A DNA stretch of 64,000 nt from positions 62,001-126,000 of the forward strand of contig CALVMR010000014.1 in the NCBI GenBank assembly GCA_944346885.1, given 5' to 3'. The notes beneath the pieces are model-generated. The model saw only the letters and a list, made by a program, of their open reading frames with translations. It was not told the origin of the DNA and did not search any database. This DNA comes from an uncultured Clostridia bacterium. Its GTDB lineage: Bacteria > Bacillota > Clostridia > Christensenellales > Borkfalkiaceae. Shown piece by piece: positions 34,658 to 44,336 of this stretch. Within the stretch, counting starts at the first letter, position 1, and each line of letters begins with the position of its first letter. The translations under genes were made by a program, and so were the position numbers.

Positions 34658-36622
34658 CTACCGTTTGAGGAGCCTGCGCCGCAAGAGATTGATCGTATCG
34701 CGGATCTCGATCGCCTTTTCAAAATCCAGCTGGTTGGAAGCCACCTTCATCAACGCTTTGAGCTTTTCGATCTCGTCGGGGATATCCTCCGCACGGATCT
34801 TGTCGGCGGGTACCGCCTGCTTTTTCTGCGTGATGCCGATGGTGCTTTTGATCTCTTTGACGATCGTCTTCGGGGTGATGCCGTGCTCTTTGTTGTACGC
34901 CTGCTGCGCCTTGCGGCGGCGGTTGGTTTCGTCGATGGCGCGCCGCATGCTGCCCGTTACCGTATCCGCGTACATGATAACTTTGCCCTCGGCGTTGCGC
35001 GCCGCCCTGCCGATGGTTTGAATGAGCGACGTATCGCTGCGCAAAAAGCCCTCTTTATCCGCGTCGAGGATGGCGACCAGCTTTACTTCGGGCATATCCA
35101 GCCCCTCGCGCAAGAGGTTGATGCCGCACAGCACGTCAAACTCGCCGCCGCGCAGCCCGTTCACGATGTCGATGCGCTCCAACGTATCGATATCGCTGTG
35201 CATGTAGCGCACTTTGACGCCGTTTTCCTTCAAATAGTCGGTCAAATTTTCCGCCATGCGCTTGGTCAGGGTGGTCACGAGCGTTCTGCCGCCCCCCTCC
35301 GTCACGCGCCGGATCTCGGAGAGCAAATCGTCGATCTGCCCTTTGACGGGGCGCACCTCCACTTCCGGGTCCAAAAGCCCCGTCGGGCGAATGATCTGCT
35401 CCACGACCTGCCCCGCCTGCGAAAGTTCGTATTCGGCGGGCGTTGCCGAAACGCAGATCATCTGCGGCACGCGCGCGTCAAACTCTTCAAAGGTAAGGGG
35501 GCGGTTGTCGTACGCGGAGCGCATGCGGAACCCGTAGTTGACGAGGTTGGTCTTGCGCGACAGGTCTCCGTGGTACATGGCGCGGATCTGCGGGATGGTC
35601 ATGTGGCTCTCGTCGATGAACACGAGAAAATTATCCGGGAAATAATCGAGCAACGTAAACGAAGGCTCACCCGGCGCTCTGCCGTCGAAATAGCGGCTGT
35701 AATTCTCCACCCCGCTGCAATACCCGATCTCGCGCATCATTTCAAGGTCATAGCGGGTGCGCTGTTCGAGGCGCTGCGCTTCGAGCAGCTTGCCTTCGTC
35801 ACGGAACGCCTTGACCTCGTCGTTGAGGTCTCGTTCGATGGCGGCAAGGGCGCTCGCCATTTTGGCGCTGCCCACCGCGTAATGGCTGGCGGGGAAAATG
35901 CAAATGTGTTTGAGTTCCGCCGTCACCTTTCCCGTGACCGCCTCCACCTCGCACAGCCTATCCACTTCGTCGCCGAAAAATTCGACGCGGATGGCAACTT
36001 CCGAGCTGCCCGCGGGAAAAACTTCCACCGTATCCCCCCGCACGCGAAAGGAAGAGCGCGTAAAATCGACGTCTTTGCGCTCGTACTGCAACTCGATGAG
36101 ACGGCGGATGAGCGCGTCCCGCTCCAACACGTCGCCGGGGCGCAGAGAGATCGCAAGGTCAAAATACTCTTCTGGCGCGCCCAACCCGTAGATGCAGGAG
36201 ACGGACGCAACGACCAAAACGTCGCTGCGCTCGCCGAGCGACGCCGTGGCGGAATTTCTCAGTTTATCGATCTCGTCGTTGACCGACATATCCTTTTCGA
36301 TGTAGGTATCCGTGCTCGGAATATAGCTTTCCGGCTGGTAATAATCGTAATAACTGACGAAGTACTCCACGCGGTTGTGCGGAAAAAATTCGCGGAATTC
36401 GTTGCACAGCTGCGCCGCAAGCGTCTTGTTGTGCGCGATCACGAGCGTCGGACGGTTGATGTTTTTGATGACGTTTGCCATCGTAAACGTTTTGCCGCTG
36501 CCCGTAACGCCGACAAGCACCTGCGTACGGATGCCGTCCTCTACTCCTTCGGTCAGTTTTTCGATCGCCTGCGGCTGGTCTCCCGTGGGGCTGTACGGCG
36601 ATACAAGTTCAAATTTTTCCAT
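34658..36622 (-). CDS. uvrB: UvrABC system protein B
   Basis: This damage-verification helicase-like subunit has 654 residues. Walker A is [10 protein letters not shown], the beta-hairpin region is [12 protein letters not shown], helicase motifs include [11 protein letters not shown] and [17 protein letters not shown], and a C-terminal UVR domain ends the protein. The ATG at 36622 is the family start; its ribosome-binding site is weak. Control by LexA is possible (palindrome at 36631-36648). Confidence 0.96.
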   Translation of the reverse strand: MEKFELVSPYSPTGDQPQAIEKLTEGVEDGIRTQVLVGVTGSGKTFTMANVIKNINRPTLVIAHNKTLAAQLCNEFREFFPHNRVEYFVSYYDYYQPESYIPSTDTYIEKDMSVNDEIDKLRNSATASLGERSDVLVVASVSCIYGLGAPEEYFDLAISLRPGDVLERDALIRRLIELQYERKDVDFTRSSFRVRGDTVEVFPAGSSEVAIRVEFFGDEVDRLCEVEAVTGKVTAELKHICIFPASHYAVGSAKMASALAAIERDLNDEVKAFRDEGKLLEAQRLEQRTRYDLEMMREIGYCSGVENYSRYFDGRAPGEPSFTLLDYFPDNFLVFIDESHMTIPQIRAMYHGDLSRKTNLVNYGFRMRSAYDNRPLTFEEFDARVPQMICVSATPAEYELSQAGQVVEQIIRPTGLLDPEVEVRPVKGQIDDLLSEIRRVTEGGGRTLVTTLTKRMAENLTDYLKENGVKVRYMHSDIDTLERIDIVNGLRGGEFDVLCGINLLREGLDMPEVKLVAILDADKEGFLRSDTSLIQTIGRAARNAEGKVIMYADTVTGSMRRAIDETNRRRKAQQAYNKEHGITPKTIVKEIKSTIGITQKKQAVPADKIRAEDIPDEIEKLKALMKVASNQLDFEKAIEIRDTINLLRRRLLKR

Positions 36623-36630
36623 GCAAATAC

Positions 36631-36648
36631 GCGGAACTTCCGTTCCGC
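36631..36648. promoter_or_regulatory. Possible LexA operator in the uvrB leader
   Basis: GCGGAACTTCCGTTCCGC is a palindrome with the GAAC-N4-GTTC core of Gram-positive LexA boxes. The flanks fit the consensus only partly. Confidence 0.45.
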
Positions 36649-36686
36649 TCCCTTTTACAAACAAACGTTTGCTTTCTTTTCCTGCT

Positions 36687-36715
36687 ATTATAGCGCAAAA
36701 CAAAAAAATTGTCAA
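36687..36715 (-). promoter_or_regulatory. Promoter of uvrB
   Basis: On the minus strand TTGACA (36710-36715) is followed after 17 bases by TATAAT (36687-36692), a perfect consensus. Confidence 0.9.
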
Positions 36716-36804
36716 CGGAACAGCGGAAAAAATACGGGCGGCGGCACGAAAAAAGCGCGCGGCAAAAGCACCGAGGGCGGTGCGTCGGTTTCCTCAACGC
36801 CGCC

Positions 36805-37164
36805 TCATGCAAAAATCGCGCGCAGCAAAAGCCCCACCAAAAACGCCACGACGGCGCCCGCCGCGGAGAGAGCGATCTTGAACGCCGCCCCGCGGCGCGC
36901 CTGCTGCGCCTCGCGCCGAAACGCCTCGCCGCTCCTTTGCAGGGTGATCACATACATGCGCTCCCCCTTCCGCTCGGAAAGCACCAGATCGAAATAGCCG
37001 TCCAGCTCCAAAGACTGCAAAATGTTTTCCAGCGATTCCGCCGTGTACCCGTGCCGCCGCGGCAGCATGTTCAGGATCTCAAAGGCGCTCACGAGGCAGC
37101 ACTCCCGCTCTCCGCACAGCCTGTACACGGCGCGCATGATCTCCCCTTCCTTTCTGCTGAGCAT
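36805..37164 (-). CDS. Winged-helix-like protein with a C-terminal membrane helix (second of a pair)
   Basis: In this 119-residue protein, residues 1-80 look like a small winged-helix fold: helices up to LPRRHGYTAESLENILQSLE, then DGYFDLVLSERKGERMYVITL as the wing. A linker is followed by a membrane helix at the end (SAAGAVVAFLVGLLLRAIF). The ATG at 37164 follows the previous gene by seven bases. It resembles its neighbour in layout. I do not recognise a named family. Confidence 0.65.
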   Translation of the reverse strand: MLSRKEGEIMRAVYRLCGERECCLVSAFEILNMLPRRHGYTAESLENILQSLELDGYFDLVLSERKGERMYVITLQRSGEAFRREAQQARRGAAFKIALSAAGAVVAFLVGLLLRAIFA

Positions 37165-37171
37165 CGCCACC

Positions 37172-37522
37172 TCAAAACAGCAGGGCGGCAAACAGCGCGG
37201 CAAGCGCCCCGCCCGCAAACGCGCCCGCAAAGGGCAGCAGCGCCGCACGCAGCCGCATGCCGCGGCGGCGCACCCGTGCCCCGCCGCACGCCTCCGCCCT
37301 GCCCTTGGGCAAGAGCGCCGCGCAATAGGTATCGCCGCTGCTGTACCGCAGGCTGATGTAACCGTTTTCCTCCAAAAAGAGAAGTGCCGCCCCTACGCCG
37401 CCCGCATCCGCTTTGCAGCGCTCCGGAAGCGCTTTTGCGATCTCCGCCGCGTCCAGCACAAAATATCCCTCTCCCTGCCCGCCGAGCTGACGCAAAACGG
37501 CGGCGGCAAGCCTGTTTTGCAT
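37172..37522 (-). CDS. Winged-helix-like protein with a C-terminal membrane helix (first of a pair)
   Basis: This 116-residue protein has the same plan as the following gene: a helical N terminus, ENGYISLRYSSGDTYCAALLPKG as a wing-like hairpin, a basic linker, and a C-terminal membrane segment rich in Ala/Phe. GGGGAGG precedes the ATG at 37522. Tail-anchored winged-helix proteins could link DNA or protein binding to the membrane, but this is inference. Confidence 0.65.
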   Translation of the reverse strand: MQNRLAAAVLRQLGGQGEGYFVLDAAEIAKALPERCKADAGGVGAALLFLEENGYISLRYSSGDTYCAALLPKGRAEACGGARVRRRGMRLRAALLPFAGAFAGGALAALFAALLF

Positions 37523-37614
37523 GCAAACCTCCCCGCACAAAGCCCTTACTCTTTATCTTTGCGGATTTTCAAACTTTCATGCAAAAAAATTTTCCGCAGG
37601 GATAAAAAAGCGCT

Positions 37615-37642
37615 TTGTAATTTGCGGCGCATGTGGTAAAAT
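37615..37642 (+). promoter_or_regulatory. Possible promoter of the acyl-CoA synthetase gene
   Basis: TTGTAA (37615-37620) is followed after 16 bases by TAAAAT (37637-37642). Confidence 0.5.
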
Positions 37643-37689
37643 AAGTGGAGATCATATTGCGCCCGTACGGGCGGAGGAATCCTTTACTT

Positions 37690-39363
37690 ATGAATCTGCT
37701 GGACCGATACACAAACGCGCTCTCTTTCCGAGACTATGACGACTTTTACCGGAATTTTAAGATCACCGCGCCCGAAAACTTTAACTTCGCCTATGATATC
37801 GTAGACGAATACGCGCGGCTCGACCCCGAAAAGCGCGCCCTCGTTTGGTGCGACGACCTGGGCGAGGAACGCATTTTTACATTCGGCGATATCAGCAGGA
37901 TCTCCGACCAAACGGCAAACTACTTCCTCTCCCTCGGCATCGGCAAGGGAGACCGCGTGCTCGTCATTTTGCAGCGCCGCCACGAATATTGGACGACGCT
38001 GATGGCGCTTTCCAAGATCGGCGCGGTCGGCATCCCCGCTACGCACATGCTGATGGAAAAAGACCTTGTGTACCGCATGCAGAAAGCGAGCGTCAAAATG
38101 GTCGTTGCCGTCAGCGAAGACGAGCTGTGCGACAACATTTTGAAAGCGGCAAAGCAAGTTCCCTGTGTAAAACACCTTGCCTCCGTCGGCAAGCGCGAAG
38201 GGTTCCGCGATTTTTGCGCCGAAACGGCGGCGCAGCCGAGCGCACTGCCCGCCCTGCCCTACCGCGGCGAGCGCAGCGTCGAAGATATTTTGCTCCTCTA
38301 TTTCACCTCCGGCACGACGGGCATGCCCAAAATGGTGTGCCTGAGCCAGCGCTATACGCTCGGCCACATCGTTACGGCGCGCTTTTGGCACAACTGCGAG
38401 GACGGCGGGCTGCACTTTACCCTTGCCGAAACGGGCTGGGCAAAGGCAAGCTGGGGAAAGCTGTTCGGGCAATGGGCGTGCGGCTCAGCGCTGTTCGTGT
38501 ACGATTTTCACGGAAAATTCGAGCCGGACGACCTGATGAACCACATCGCAAAATACAAGATCACGACGTTCTGCGCGCCGCCGACCGTGTACCGCTTTAT
38601 GATCAAGACCGATCTTTCCAAATACGACCTTTCGAGCATCCGCTTTATGCTGACGGCGGGCGAGGCGCTCAACCCGGAGATCTACCGCCAGATCGTGCAA
38701 AAAACGGGGCACAAGATCTACGAAGGGTTCGGGCAGACGGAGACGACCGTTGTGTGCGCCACTTTTCCGGGGCTCGTGGATATCCGCCCCGGCTCGATGG
38801 GAAAGCCCTCTCCCCTGTACGACGTGCAGCTCTTGGACGACGACGGAAACCCCGTGGAAACGGGAGCGGGCGAGATCTGCATCCGCCTGCGCAGCGAACA
38901 GCAGGGGCTGTTCAGCGGCTATTACAACGACCCGGAGCTCACTTCCACGGTGATCTACGACGGGTATTACCACCTCGGCGACCTTGCCTACCGCGACACG
39001 GACGGCTATTATTGGTTCGTTGGAAGAAAAGACGATATCATCAAGAGCTCCGGCTACCGCATCGGACCCTTTGAAGTGGAGAGCGCGCTGATGGAGCACC
39101 CCGCCGTACTCGAATGCGCCATCACGGGCGTACCGGATACACAGGGCGTGCGCGGGCAGTTGGTAAAGGCGACCATCGTTCTTGCCAACGGTTACGAGGC
39201 GAGCGAAGAGTTGGTCAAGGAGCTGCAAAACCATGTAAAAAAGACGACGGCGCCGTACAAGTATCCGCGCGTCGTAGAGTTTGTAAAAGAGCTGCCCAAA
39301 ACCATCAGCGGCAAGATCCGCCGCGTCGTGATCCGCAAAGACGACGAGCATAAATTCGATTGA
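37690..39363 (+). CDS. AMP-forming acyl-CoA synthetase
   Basis: This ANL-superfamily enzyme activates a carboxylic acid with ATP and CoA. It has 557 residues. The phosphate loop YFTSGTTGMPKM, the A5 segment YEGFGQTETT, the A8 hinge region DDIIKSSGYRIGPFEVE and the catalytic lysine region PKTISGKIRR are complete. The proportions fit medium-chain or branched acyl-CoA synthetases (AcsM-like) rather than acetyl-CoA synthetase, which is about 100 residues longer. The ATG at 37690 has GGAGG 12 bases upstream, a little far. The substrate is not known. Confidence 0.87.
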   Translation: MNLLDRYTNALSFRDYDDFYRNFKITAPENFNFAYDIVDEYARLDPEKRALVWCDDLGEERIFTFGDISRISDQTANYFLSLGIGKGDRVLVILQRRHEYWTTLMALSKIGAVGIPATHMLMEKDLVYRMQKASVKMVVAVSEDELCDNILKAAKQVPCVKHLASVGKREGFRDFCAETAAQPSALPALPYRGERSVEDILLLYFTSGTTGMPKMVCLSQRYTLGHIVTARFWHNCEDGGLHFTLAETGWAKASWGKLFGQWACGSALFVYDFHGKFEPDDLMNHIAKYKITTFCAPPTVYRFMIKTDLSKYDLSSIRFMLTAGEALNPEIYRQIVQKTGHKIYEGFGQTETTVVCATFPGLVDIRPGSMGKPSPLYDVQLLDDDGNPVETGAGEICIRLRSEQQGLFSGYYNDPELTSTVIYDGYYHLGDLAYRDTDGYYWFVGRKDDIIKSSGYRIGPFEVESALMEHPAVLECAITGVPDTQGVRGQLVKATIVLANGYEASEELVKELQNHVKKTTAPYKYPRVVEFVKELPKTISGKIRRVVIRKDDEHKFD

Positions 39364-39378
39364 ATCCCCTCTATCAAA

Positions 39379-39410
39379 AAAACGGCAGGCTAAACGCGCC
39401 TGCCGTTTTT
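39379..39410 (+). terminator. Terminator after the acyl-CoA synthetase gene
   Basis: ACGGCAGGC and GCCTGCCGT form a stem followed by TTTTT. Confidence 0.85.
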
Positions 39411-39418
39411 GCACCCAA

Positions 39419-39452
39419 AAGCGGCGCCCGCGCGTGCGGGCGCCGCTTTTAT
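39419..39452 (-). terminator. Terminator after the mreB-like gene
   Basis: AAGCGGCGCCCGC and GCGGGCGCCGCTT form a stem, with TTTTGG following on the minus strand. Confidence 0.75.
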
Positions 39453-39463
39453 CTTCCGCCGAT

Positions 39464-40462
39464 TTAATATTCGATGCGCACCGCTTCGAGCACCTCTTCG
39501 TCTCCGATCGTTCTGCCGCCGCCGAGCACGACCGCCATCTGCGGCTCTTCGGCAATGGTCACGTCCATTTGCAGGGCGCGCGAAAAATAATCGTCCATCC
39601 CGATGATGCGCGCCGTTCCGCCCGAAAGAAAGATCCCGTTGTGCCAGATCGCCGCGGAAACCTCGGCGGGAAGTTTTGCCGTTACCAGCGCCGTGTATTC
39701 GATAACTTTATCCGCAAACAGCTTGATGCAGCCGTAGATATCTTCCGAAGAGACGGAGATCGAACGGGGCCTGCCCTCCGCAATGTCGCGCCCGTTGACG
39801 ATCATGCGCTCGCTGTCGCTCTCATACAGGCTGCCGACGGTCATTTTTAACTTTTCGCTGGTCTGCAACCCAATCTTCAACCCGAACTTTTCGGCTATGC
39901 AGTCAATGATCTGGCTGTCGATATTGCCGCCGCCGATGTTCAGCCCGATGCCCGCGATCACGCCGTCCAGCGAAAAGGCGGCGATGTTCGTGCTGCCGCC
40001 GCCCATATCGACGACAAAGGCGGGTTCGGTTTCGCTCAGCGGCATATTTTGCCCCAGCGCGGAGAGAAAAGGCACCTCAACAAAACTGACCGTACGGATG
40101 CCGCACGCCGCGGCGAGAGCGTAATACTTATCCAGCAATTCGTTTTTGGCGCCGCAGGGCACCGAAAAGAGCACCTCCGCCCTGCGCGCGCGGGCGCGCG
40201 TGACGCCTGCTTTCTCCAAAAAATACGAGAGCATGACCGCCGCCATTTCGCCGTTGACGATATCCGCTTCAAAAACGGGAAAAACGATGGTCGTATACTC
40301 CGCCGTTTTTCCGATGAGCTTTTTCGCCTCTTCGCCGATCGCTTTGACCGTGCCGTGCACGGCGGAGACCGCAACGCAGCTCGGCTCTGCCAGCACGACG
40401 CCGCTGCCGATGCGGAAAATTTTTGTTACCGATGAACCCAGATCAATGGCTAATTTTATCAT
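39464..40462 (-). CDS. MreB/Mbl-type bacterial actin
   Basis: This 332-residue actin-fold ATPase has phosphate-1 LAIDLGSSVTKIF, phosphate-2 VVDMGGGSTNIAAF, GIGLNIGGGNID, and the adenosine motif FLSGGTARIIGMD. MreB filaments guide side-wall synthesis. No mreC or mreD follows; instead it follows maf with a four-base overlap. Sequence differences from typical MreB (for example GSSVTK at the start) suggest a paralogue such as an Mbl- or MreBH-like protein. Confidence 0.85.
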   Translation of the reverse strand: MIKLAIDLGSSVTKIFRIGSGVVLAEPSCVAVSAVHGTVKAIGEEAKKLIGKTAEYTTIVFPVFEADIVNGEMAAVMLSYFLEKAGVTRARARRAEVLFSVPCGAKNELLDKYYALAAACGIRTVSFVEVPFLSALGQNMPLSETEPAFVVDMGGGSTNIAAFSLDGVIAGIGLNIGGGNIDSQIIDCIAEKFGLKIGLQTSEKLKMTVGSLYESDSERMIVNGRDIAEGRPRSISVSSEDIYGCIKLFADKVIEYTALVTAKLPAEVSAAIWHNGIFLSGGTARIIGMDDYFSRALQMDVTIAEEPQMAVVLGGGRTIGDEEVLEAVRIEY

Positions 40463-41019
40463 TGCAGTATCCCGATCTCTTTCAGCGCCTGCCCCACTTC
40501 TTCCTGCGGCAGGCCGATGATGTTGGTAAGGCTCCCCGTGTAGCTCTCTACCGGCGAAGGCACGTCCTGAATGCCGTAGCTGCCCGCCTTATCCAGCGGA
40601 GCGCCGCTCGCCGTATACGCCTCGATGAACGCGGCGCCGAGCGTTTTAAAACGCACCCCCGAACGGCACACGCCGCTGCGGCTGCCCGCGGGAGAGAGCA
40701 GGCACCAGCCCGTGTACACTTCGTGCTCCCGCCCCGAAAGGCTGCCGAGCGTGGCGCGGGCATCCGCCGCGTCCTTCGGCTTGCCGAGCGCGCGCCCGCC
40801 AAACCAAACGACGGTATCCGCCGCCAGCACCGCCGCATCGGGGAACCGCGAAAACACGTCCTCCGCCTTGCGCCGCGCCAAGCGGGCGACCAGCTGTTCG
40901 GGCAAAAGCCCCTCCTCCGTTTGTTCTCCGCACCGCGGAGGCTGTACCGAAAAGGAGGATAGCAGCCGCGAAAGGATCTCCCTGCGCCGCGGCGAAGCGC
41001 TTGCCAGTATCACACGCAT
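40459..41019 (-). CDS. maf: Maf-family nucleotide pyrophosphatase
   Basis: This 186-residue house-cleaning enzyme hydrolyses non-canonical or pyrimidine nucleoside triphosphates. Family motifs are LASASPRRREIL at the N terminus, AADTVV and GKPKDAADA. The C-terminal segment AGSYGIQDVPSPVE and IGLP complete the fold. Its stop overlaps the mreB-like ATG by four bases (ATGA), a pairing of maf with shape genes that is known in other Gram-positives. Confidence 0.92.
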   Translation of the reverse strand: MRVILASASPRRREILSRLLSSFSVQPPRCGEQTEEGLLPEQLVARLARRKAEDVFSRFPDAAVLAADTVVWFGGRALGKPKDAADARATLGSLSGREHEVYTGWCLLSPAGSRSGVCRSGVRFKTLGAAFIEAYTASGAPLDKAGSYGIQDVPSPVESYTGSLTNIIGLPQEEVGQALKEIGILQ

Positions 41020-41035
41020 GCCGTTTTTCCGAAAG

Positions 41036-41062
41036 ATAGCCGCAAAAAAATTTTGCGGCTAC
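41036..41062. terminator. Terminator between ppx/gppA and maf
   Basis: TAGCCGCAAAA and TTTTGCGGCTA form a symmetrical stem with T runs within the arms. Confidence 0.7.
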
Positions 41063-41070
41063 CCGTGTTT

Positions 41071-42585
41071 TTAAAGGATCTCAAGGTTTTTGCGGAAGGA
41101 TTTGCGGAATTCCGTATTGGCGTTCATCGCGTCACGGATCTCCAACGACGCATCCCCTTCCACCTCCGTCTTCATGATGACGGAATCGCCGAGCACGTCG
41201 CAGTTGATGCCCTTGACCGTACCCGCGCAGCCGCGGTCTAAGCTCTCCGCGATGCGCAGCATCACGCCCAGCTTGCGCACCGCTTCCAGATCCTCCTCCT
41301 GCACGATGTCCTTATATTTGACCCAATCGGCGGGAGAGATATCCTCCTTTTTGTGGCAGCCCGCCACAAACGCCGCCAACACCACCTCGCGGTGGGTGAT
41401 GCCGTACAGCGTGGAATTGAGGATCATGTAGCAGCTGTGCTTTTGATGGTTGTAATATTTGATGCGGTTGCCGCAGTCGTGCAAGGTTGCCGCAACCTTC
41501 AAAATTTTCAGATACTGCCGCGGGAATTTGTGCAGCACGCGCAGCTGTTTGAACAGCTGCACCGAAAGATTGACGACGTGCTCCACATGCTTTTCGTCGC
41601 ACTCGTAATAACGCACAAGCCCGGTCAAACTGTATCCGAGGATATCCGAAATGGGCTTTTCGAGCGTGACGGGAACGGCTTGGTTGAACATGATCCCCTC
41701 ACGCAGCCCCATCCCGCTGATGGTAAAGGATTCGAACTTCATATACCGCGTAAACGCCTTTACGACGGCGAGCGCGGCGGGCAGGATATCCGCCCGCGCG
41801 GAAGAGATCCCCTTGATCTTCTTTTTGCGGTCAAGGTCGAGCACCTTGATCATGTCGTAAATGGAATCGAAATCCTCCACGGGAATGGCGTAGTTGTGCA
41901 CGGTATCGAGCGGATATTTGCGCACCATTTTGCTGATCTTGAAAATGTTGCGGAACGAACCGCCCACGCCGATCATCTGCACGTCCGGATCGACGTCTTT
42001 GAGCCATTCGATGGAAGAGAGCTGTTCGGTAAAAAACTCTTCGATCTTTTCCGTCTGCTCCTCCGGGGAGAGCCCGTCGTTTTTAAAGAGGTCCGTCAGC
42101 GTGACCGCGCCGAAAGGCAGCGCCACGCAGCCGAGCATGTTCCTGCGGTTGTAATAAATGATCTTCGTGCTGCCGCCGCCGATCTCCAAAATGACGCCCT
42201 TGGGGATATCCATGGAGTTGATGACGCCGCGGTAAACGAGCGTAGATTCTTCATCCTCGCTGAGCACCTTTACTTTGATGCCGCAGGTAGCTTGGATCTC
42301 ATCCAAAAAGCTGCGCTGGTTTTTGGCGCGGCGGACGGCGGCGGTCGCCACGGCGATCACCCTGTCTACCCTGCTTGCGTCGCAGAGTTTTTTGAACATT
42401 TTCAGCGTTTTTATCGTTTCGGCAACGCGCTGCGGCTTCAAAAAGCCGTCCCGCTCCATATCCTGCCCAAGCCGTACGCTCTCCTTTAATTCGTCCACGA
42501 CCATAAAATGCCCTTCTCCGAAGAGCTCCACGATCACGAGCCGTGCCGAATTCGAGCCTAAATCGATAATGCCGATCTTTTCCAC
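41071..42585 (-). CDS. Exopolyphosphatase / pppGpp phosphohydrolase with HD domain
   Basis: In this 504-residue protein an actin-like Ppx/GppA domain (residues 1 to about 300) has IGIIDLGSNSARLV, ILEIGGGSTKI and GVGGSFRN. A C-terminal HD domain follows, with VAATLHDCGNRI and a second histidine region (ITHREVVLAAFVAG). It degrades polyphosphate or pppGpp. The distinction between Ppx and GppA activity cannot be made from sequence. Confidence 0.88.
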   Translation of the reverse strand: MEKIGIIDLGSNSARLVIVELFGEGHFMVVDELKESVRLGQDMERDGFLKPQRVAETIKTLKMFKKLCDASRVDRVIAVATAAVRRAKNQRSFLDEIQATCGIKVKVLSEDEESTLVYRGVINSMDIPKGVILEIGGGSTKIIYYNRRNMLGCVALPFGAVTLTDLFKNDGLSPEEQTEKIEEFFTEQLSSIEWLKDVDPDVQMIGVGGSFRNIFKISKMVRKYPLDTVHNYAIPVEDFDSIYDMIKVLDLDRKKKIKGISSARADILPAALAVVKAFTRYMKFESFTISGMGLREGIMFNQAVPVTLEKPISDILGYSLTGLVRYYECDEKHVEHVVNLSVQLFKQLRVLHKFPRQYLKILKVAATLHDCGNRIKYYNHQKHSCYMILNSTLYGITHREVVLAAFVAGCHKKEDISPADWVKYKDIVQEEDLEAVRKLGVMLRIAESLDRGCAGTVKGINCDVLGDSVIMKTEVEGDASLEIRDAMNANTEFRKSFRKNLEIL

Positions 42586-42857
42586 TGTGCCACCTCAGCT
42601 GTCCGTAAAGAAATGTGTATGTGCCATCGGGGCCGTTCCGTTTTTGCCTGCTTGTTTTGCCGAAAAACTTACTATGACCCAAATTAACCACGTTTATTAT
42701 ACCATCGAATTTTCCGTTTGTATAGGGCTTTTTTAAATTTTTGTGCAAAAATTTTTTTCCTTTGCGGCAAAACGCGCCGTTTTGTACGTTTAAAACAACG
42801 TTTGCGTCAATTATTAACTTTTTTTATAAAAATATGCGCATTTATTTCCGAAAAATG
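42586..42857. other. Leader and promoter region of ppx/gppA
   Basis: A minus-strand TATAAT lies at 42696-42701; the matching -35 element is weak. The rest is A/T-rich. No gene is supported. Confidence 0.4.
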
Positions 42858-42897
42858 CAAAAAACAGGGTGTGCAAAGTGCACAACCCTGCTCCTTT
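42858..42897 (-). terminator. Terminator after the rnf operon
   Basis: On the minus strand CAGGGTTGTGC pairs with GCACACCCTG, followed by TTTTTTG. Confidence 0.85.
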
Positions 42898-42922
42898 AAA
42901 CGACTTTTTCCGCCGCCCGCGC

Positions 42923-43717
42923 CTACATTTCGCGGATGCATTTGCGCGGGCAGACGGCAACGCATTTTTTGCAGCCGACGCACTTGGAATAATCGATCGC
43001 GGGGAGCGCGCCCTGCATGGCGATGGCGCCCGCGGGGCAGTTTTTCGCGCACAGCCCGCAGCCGATACAGCCGCGCGCGCACAGCTCCGTGACCTCCTTC
43101 CCCTTTCCGTGGTTGGAACAGGCGATATAAACGGCGGCGCGGCGCGGGATGAGTTCGATGATCTTTTTCGGGCAGTTTGCAACACACGCCCCGCAGGCGA
43201 TGCATTTTTGCTTATCGGCGACGGCATAGCCGCCGTCTCGCACTTCGATCGCCCCGTACGCGCATACGTCGGCGCAGCTGTTTTTGCCGATGCACCCGAC
43301 GGGGCATGCCTTGACCCCGCCCGCCAAAAGTTCGCAGGCGGCGCAGCTGCCGTACCCCTGGTATGCGTACTTGTTGTAACAGCCGTTCCCGCCGTTGCAG
43401 TGCACGACCGCCACGAGGTCCTCCCCCGCTTCGCCGCCGCCGAGCAAATCGGCGATCTGCTGTTTGTTTGCCGCGGGCGTCGCCTTGCAGTCGGAAAGCT
43501 GCGCCTCGCCCTTTACGAGCGCGGCGGCAAACTGCGCGCAGCCGGCATAGCCGCATCCGCCGCAGTTGGAGTTTGCCAGCAGTTTTTCCACCTTTTCCGC
43601 ACGCTCGTCCTTTTTGACGGCGAAGGCATTCGACACAACGACCAGCACAACGCCGAACAAAACGGCGAGCGCGGTCATGATGCCGCCCGCAAGCAAAACG
43701 ATCTCTGCCGTAGTCAT
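42923..43717 (-). CDS. rnfB: Rnf complex subunit B (iron-sulfur)
   Basis: This is the ferredoxin-facing subunit of the ion-pumping ferredoxin:NAD oxidoreductase. In 264 residues it has an N-terminal membrane helix, then the CGGCGYAGC cluster motif, and four-iron cluster motifs of the type CIACGACVANCP, CIGCGLCAKNCP and CVGCKKCVAVCP. The ATG at 43717 places the membrane helix at the N terminus and has GGGGTGAG upstream. It is the last gene of the operon. Confidence 0.95.
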   Translation of the reverse strand: MTTAEIVLLAGGIMTALAVLFGVVLVVVSNAFAVKKDERAEKVEKLLANSNCGGCGYAGCAQFAAALVKGEAQLSDCKATPAANKQQIADLLGGGEAGEDLVAVVHCNGGNGCYNKYAYQGYGSCAACELLAGGVKACPVGCIGKNSCADVCAYGAIEVRDGGYAVADKQKCIACGACVANCPKKIIELIPRRAAVYIACSNHGKGKEVTELCARGCIGCGLCAKNCPAGAIAMQGALPAIDYSKCVGCKKCVAVCPRKCIREM

Positions 43718-43721
43718 ACGC

Positions 43722-44336
43722 TCACCCCGCCAAAATGCCCGAAAAGCCGGCAAACGCCATCGCCATGATCGCCGCCGTGATCAGCGTGATCGGAAACCCC
43801 TTGAAACACTTGGGGATATCCGCCCCGTCCGTCTTCATCCGCACGCCCGCAAGCAGCACGATCGCCAGCAAAAACCCGACGCCCGTCGCCAGCGAAAACG
43901 CGAACGTGTACAAAAAATCAAAACTTTGGTATACGACGGCGCTGTTCGCCGCGCCGAGGATGGCGCAGTTTGTGGTGATGAGCGGCAGATAGATGCCCAG
44001 CGCGCTGTACAGCGTGGGAGAAAAGCGCTTTAAAACGATCTCCAACACCTGCACCAAACTTGCGATGACCAAAATAAATGCCATCGTATACAGAAAATCG
44101 ATTTTGAGCGGCAGCAAAACATAGTTGTACACCAGCCAGCAAAACACCGAAGAGATCGCCAACACGAAGATGACGGCAAACCCCATGCCCGCCGCGCCCG
44201 ACATTTTTTTGGAGACGCCGAGGAAGGGGCAGATCCCCTGGTACTGCGCCAAAACGATGTTGTTGGAAATGACGGCGGAAAACAGGATGGCGGCAACGGA
44301 GACCGCGGCGCCCGCCGCGCCGAGTTCGACGATCAT
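43722..44336 (-). CDS. rnfA: Rnf complex subunit A
   Basis: This 204-residue membrane protein has six helices. The segments AVISNNIVLAQYQGICPFLG and ITTNCAILGA carry the half-membrane cysteines that hold a [2Fe-2S] cluster between RnfA and RnfE. It overlaps the rnfE stop by four bases. Confidence 0.95.
   Translation of the reverse strand: MIVELGAAGAAVSVAAILFSAVISNNIVLAQYQGICPFLGVSKKMSGAAGMGFAVIFVLAISSVFCWLVYNYVLLPLKIDFLYTMAFILVIASLVQVLEIVLKRFSPTLYSALGIYLPLITTNCAILGAANSAVVYQSFDFLYTFAFSLATGVGFLLAIVLLAGVRMKTDGADIPKCFKGFPITLITAAIMAMAFAGFSGILAG

Noticed and set aside
34625-36997. A 790-codon plus-strand frame across uvrB
   Set aside because: It lies opposite uvrB, whose motifs are complete; the plus-strand translation is His/Arg-rich and meaningless.
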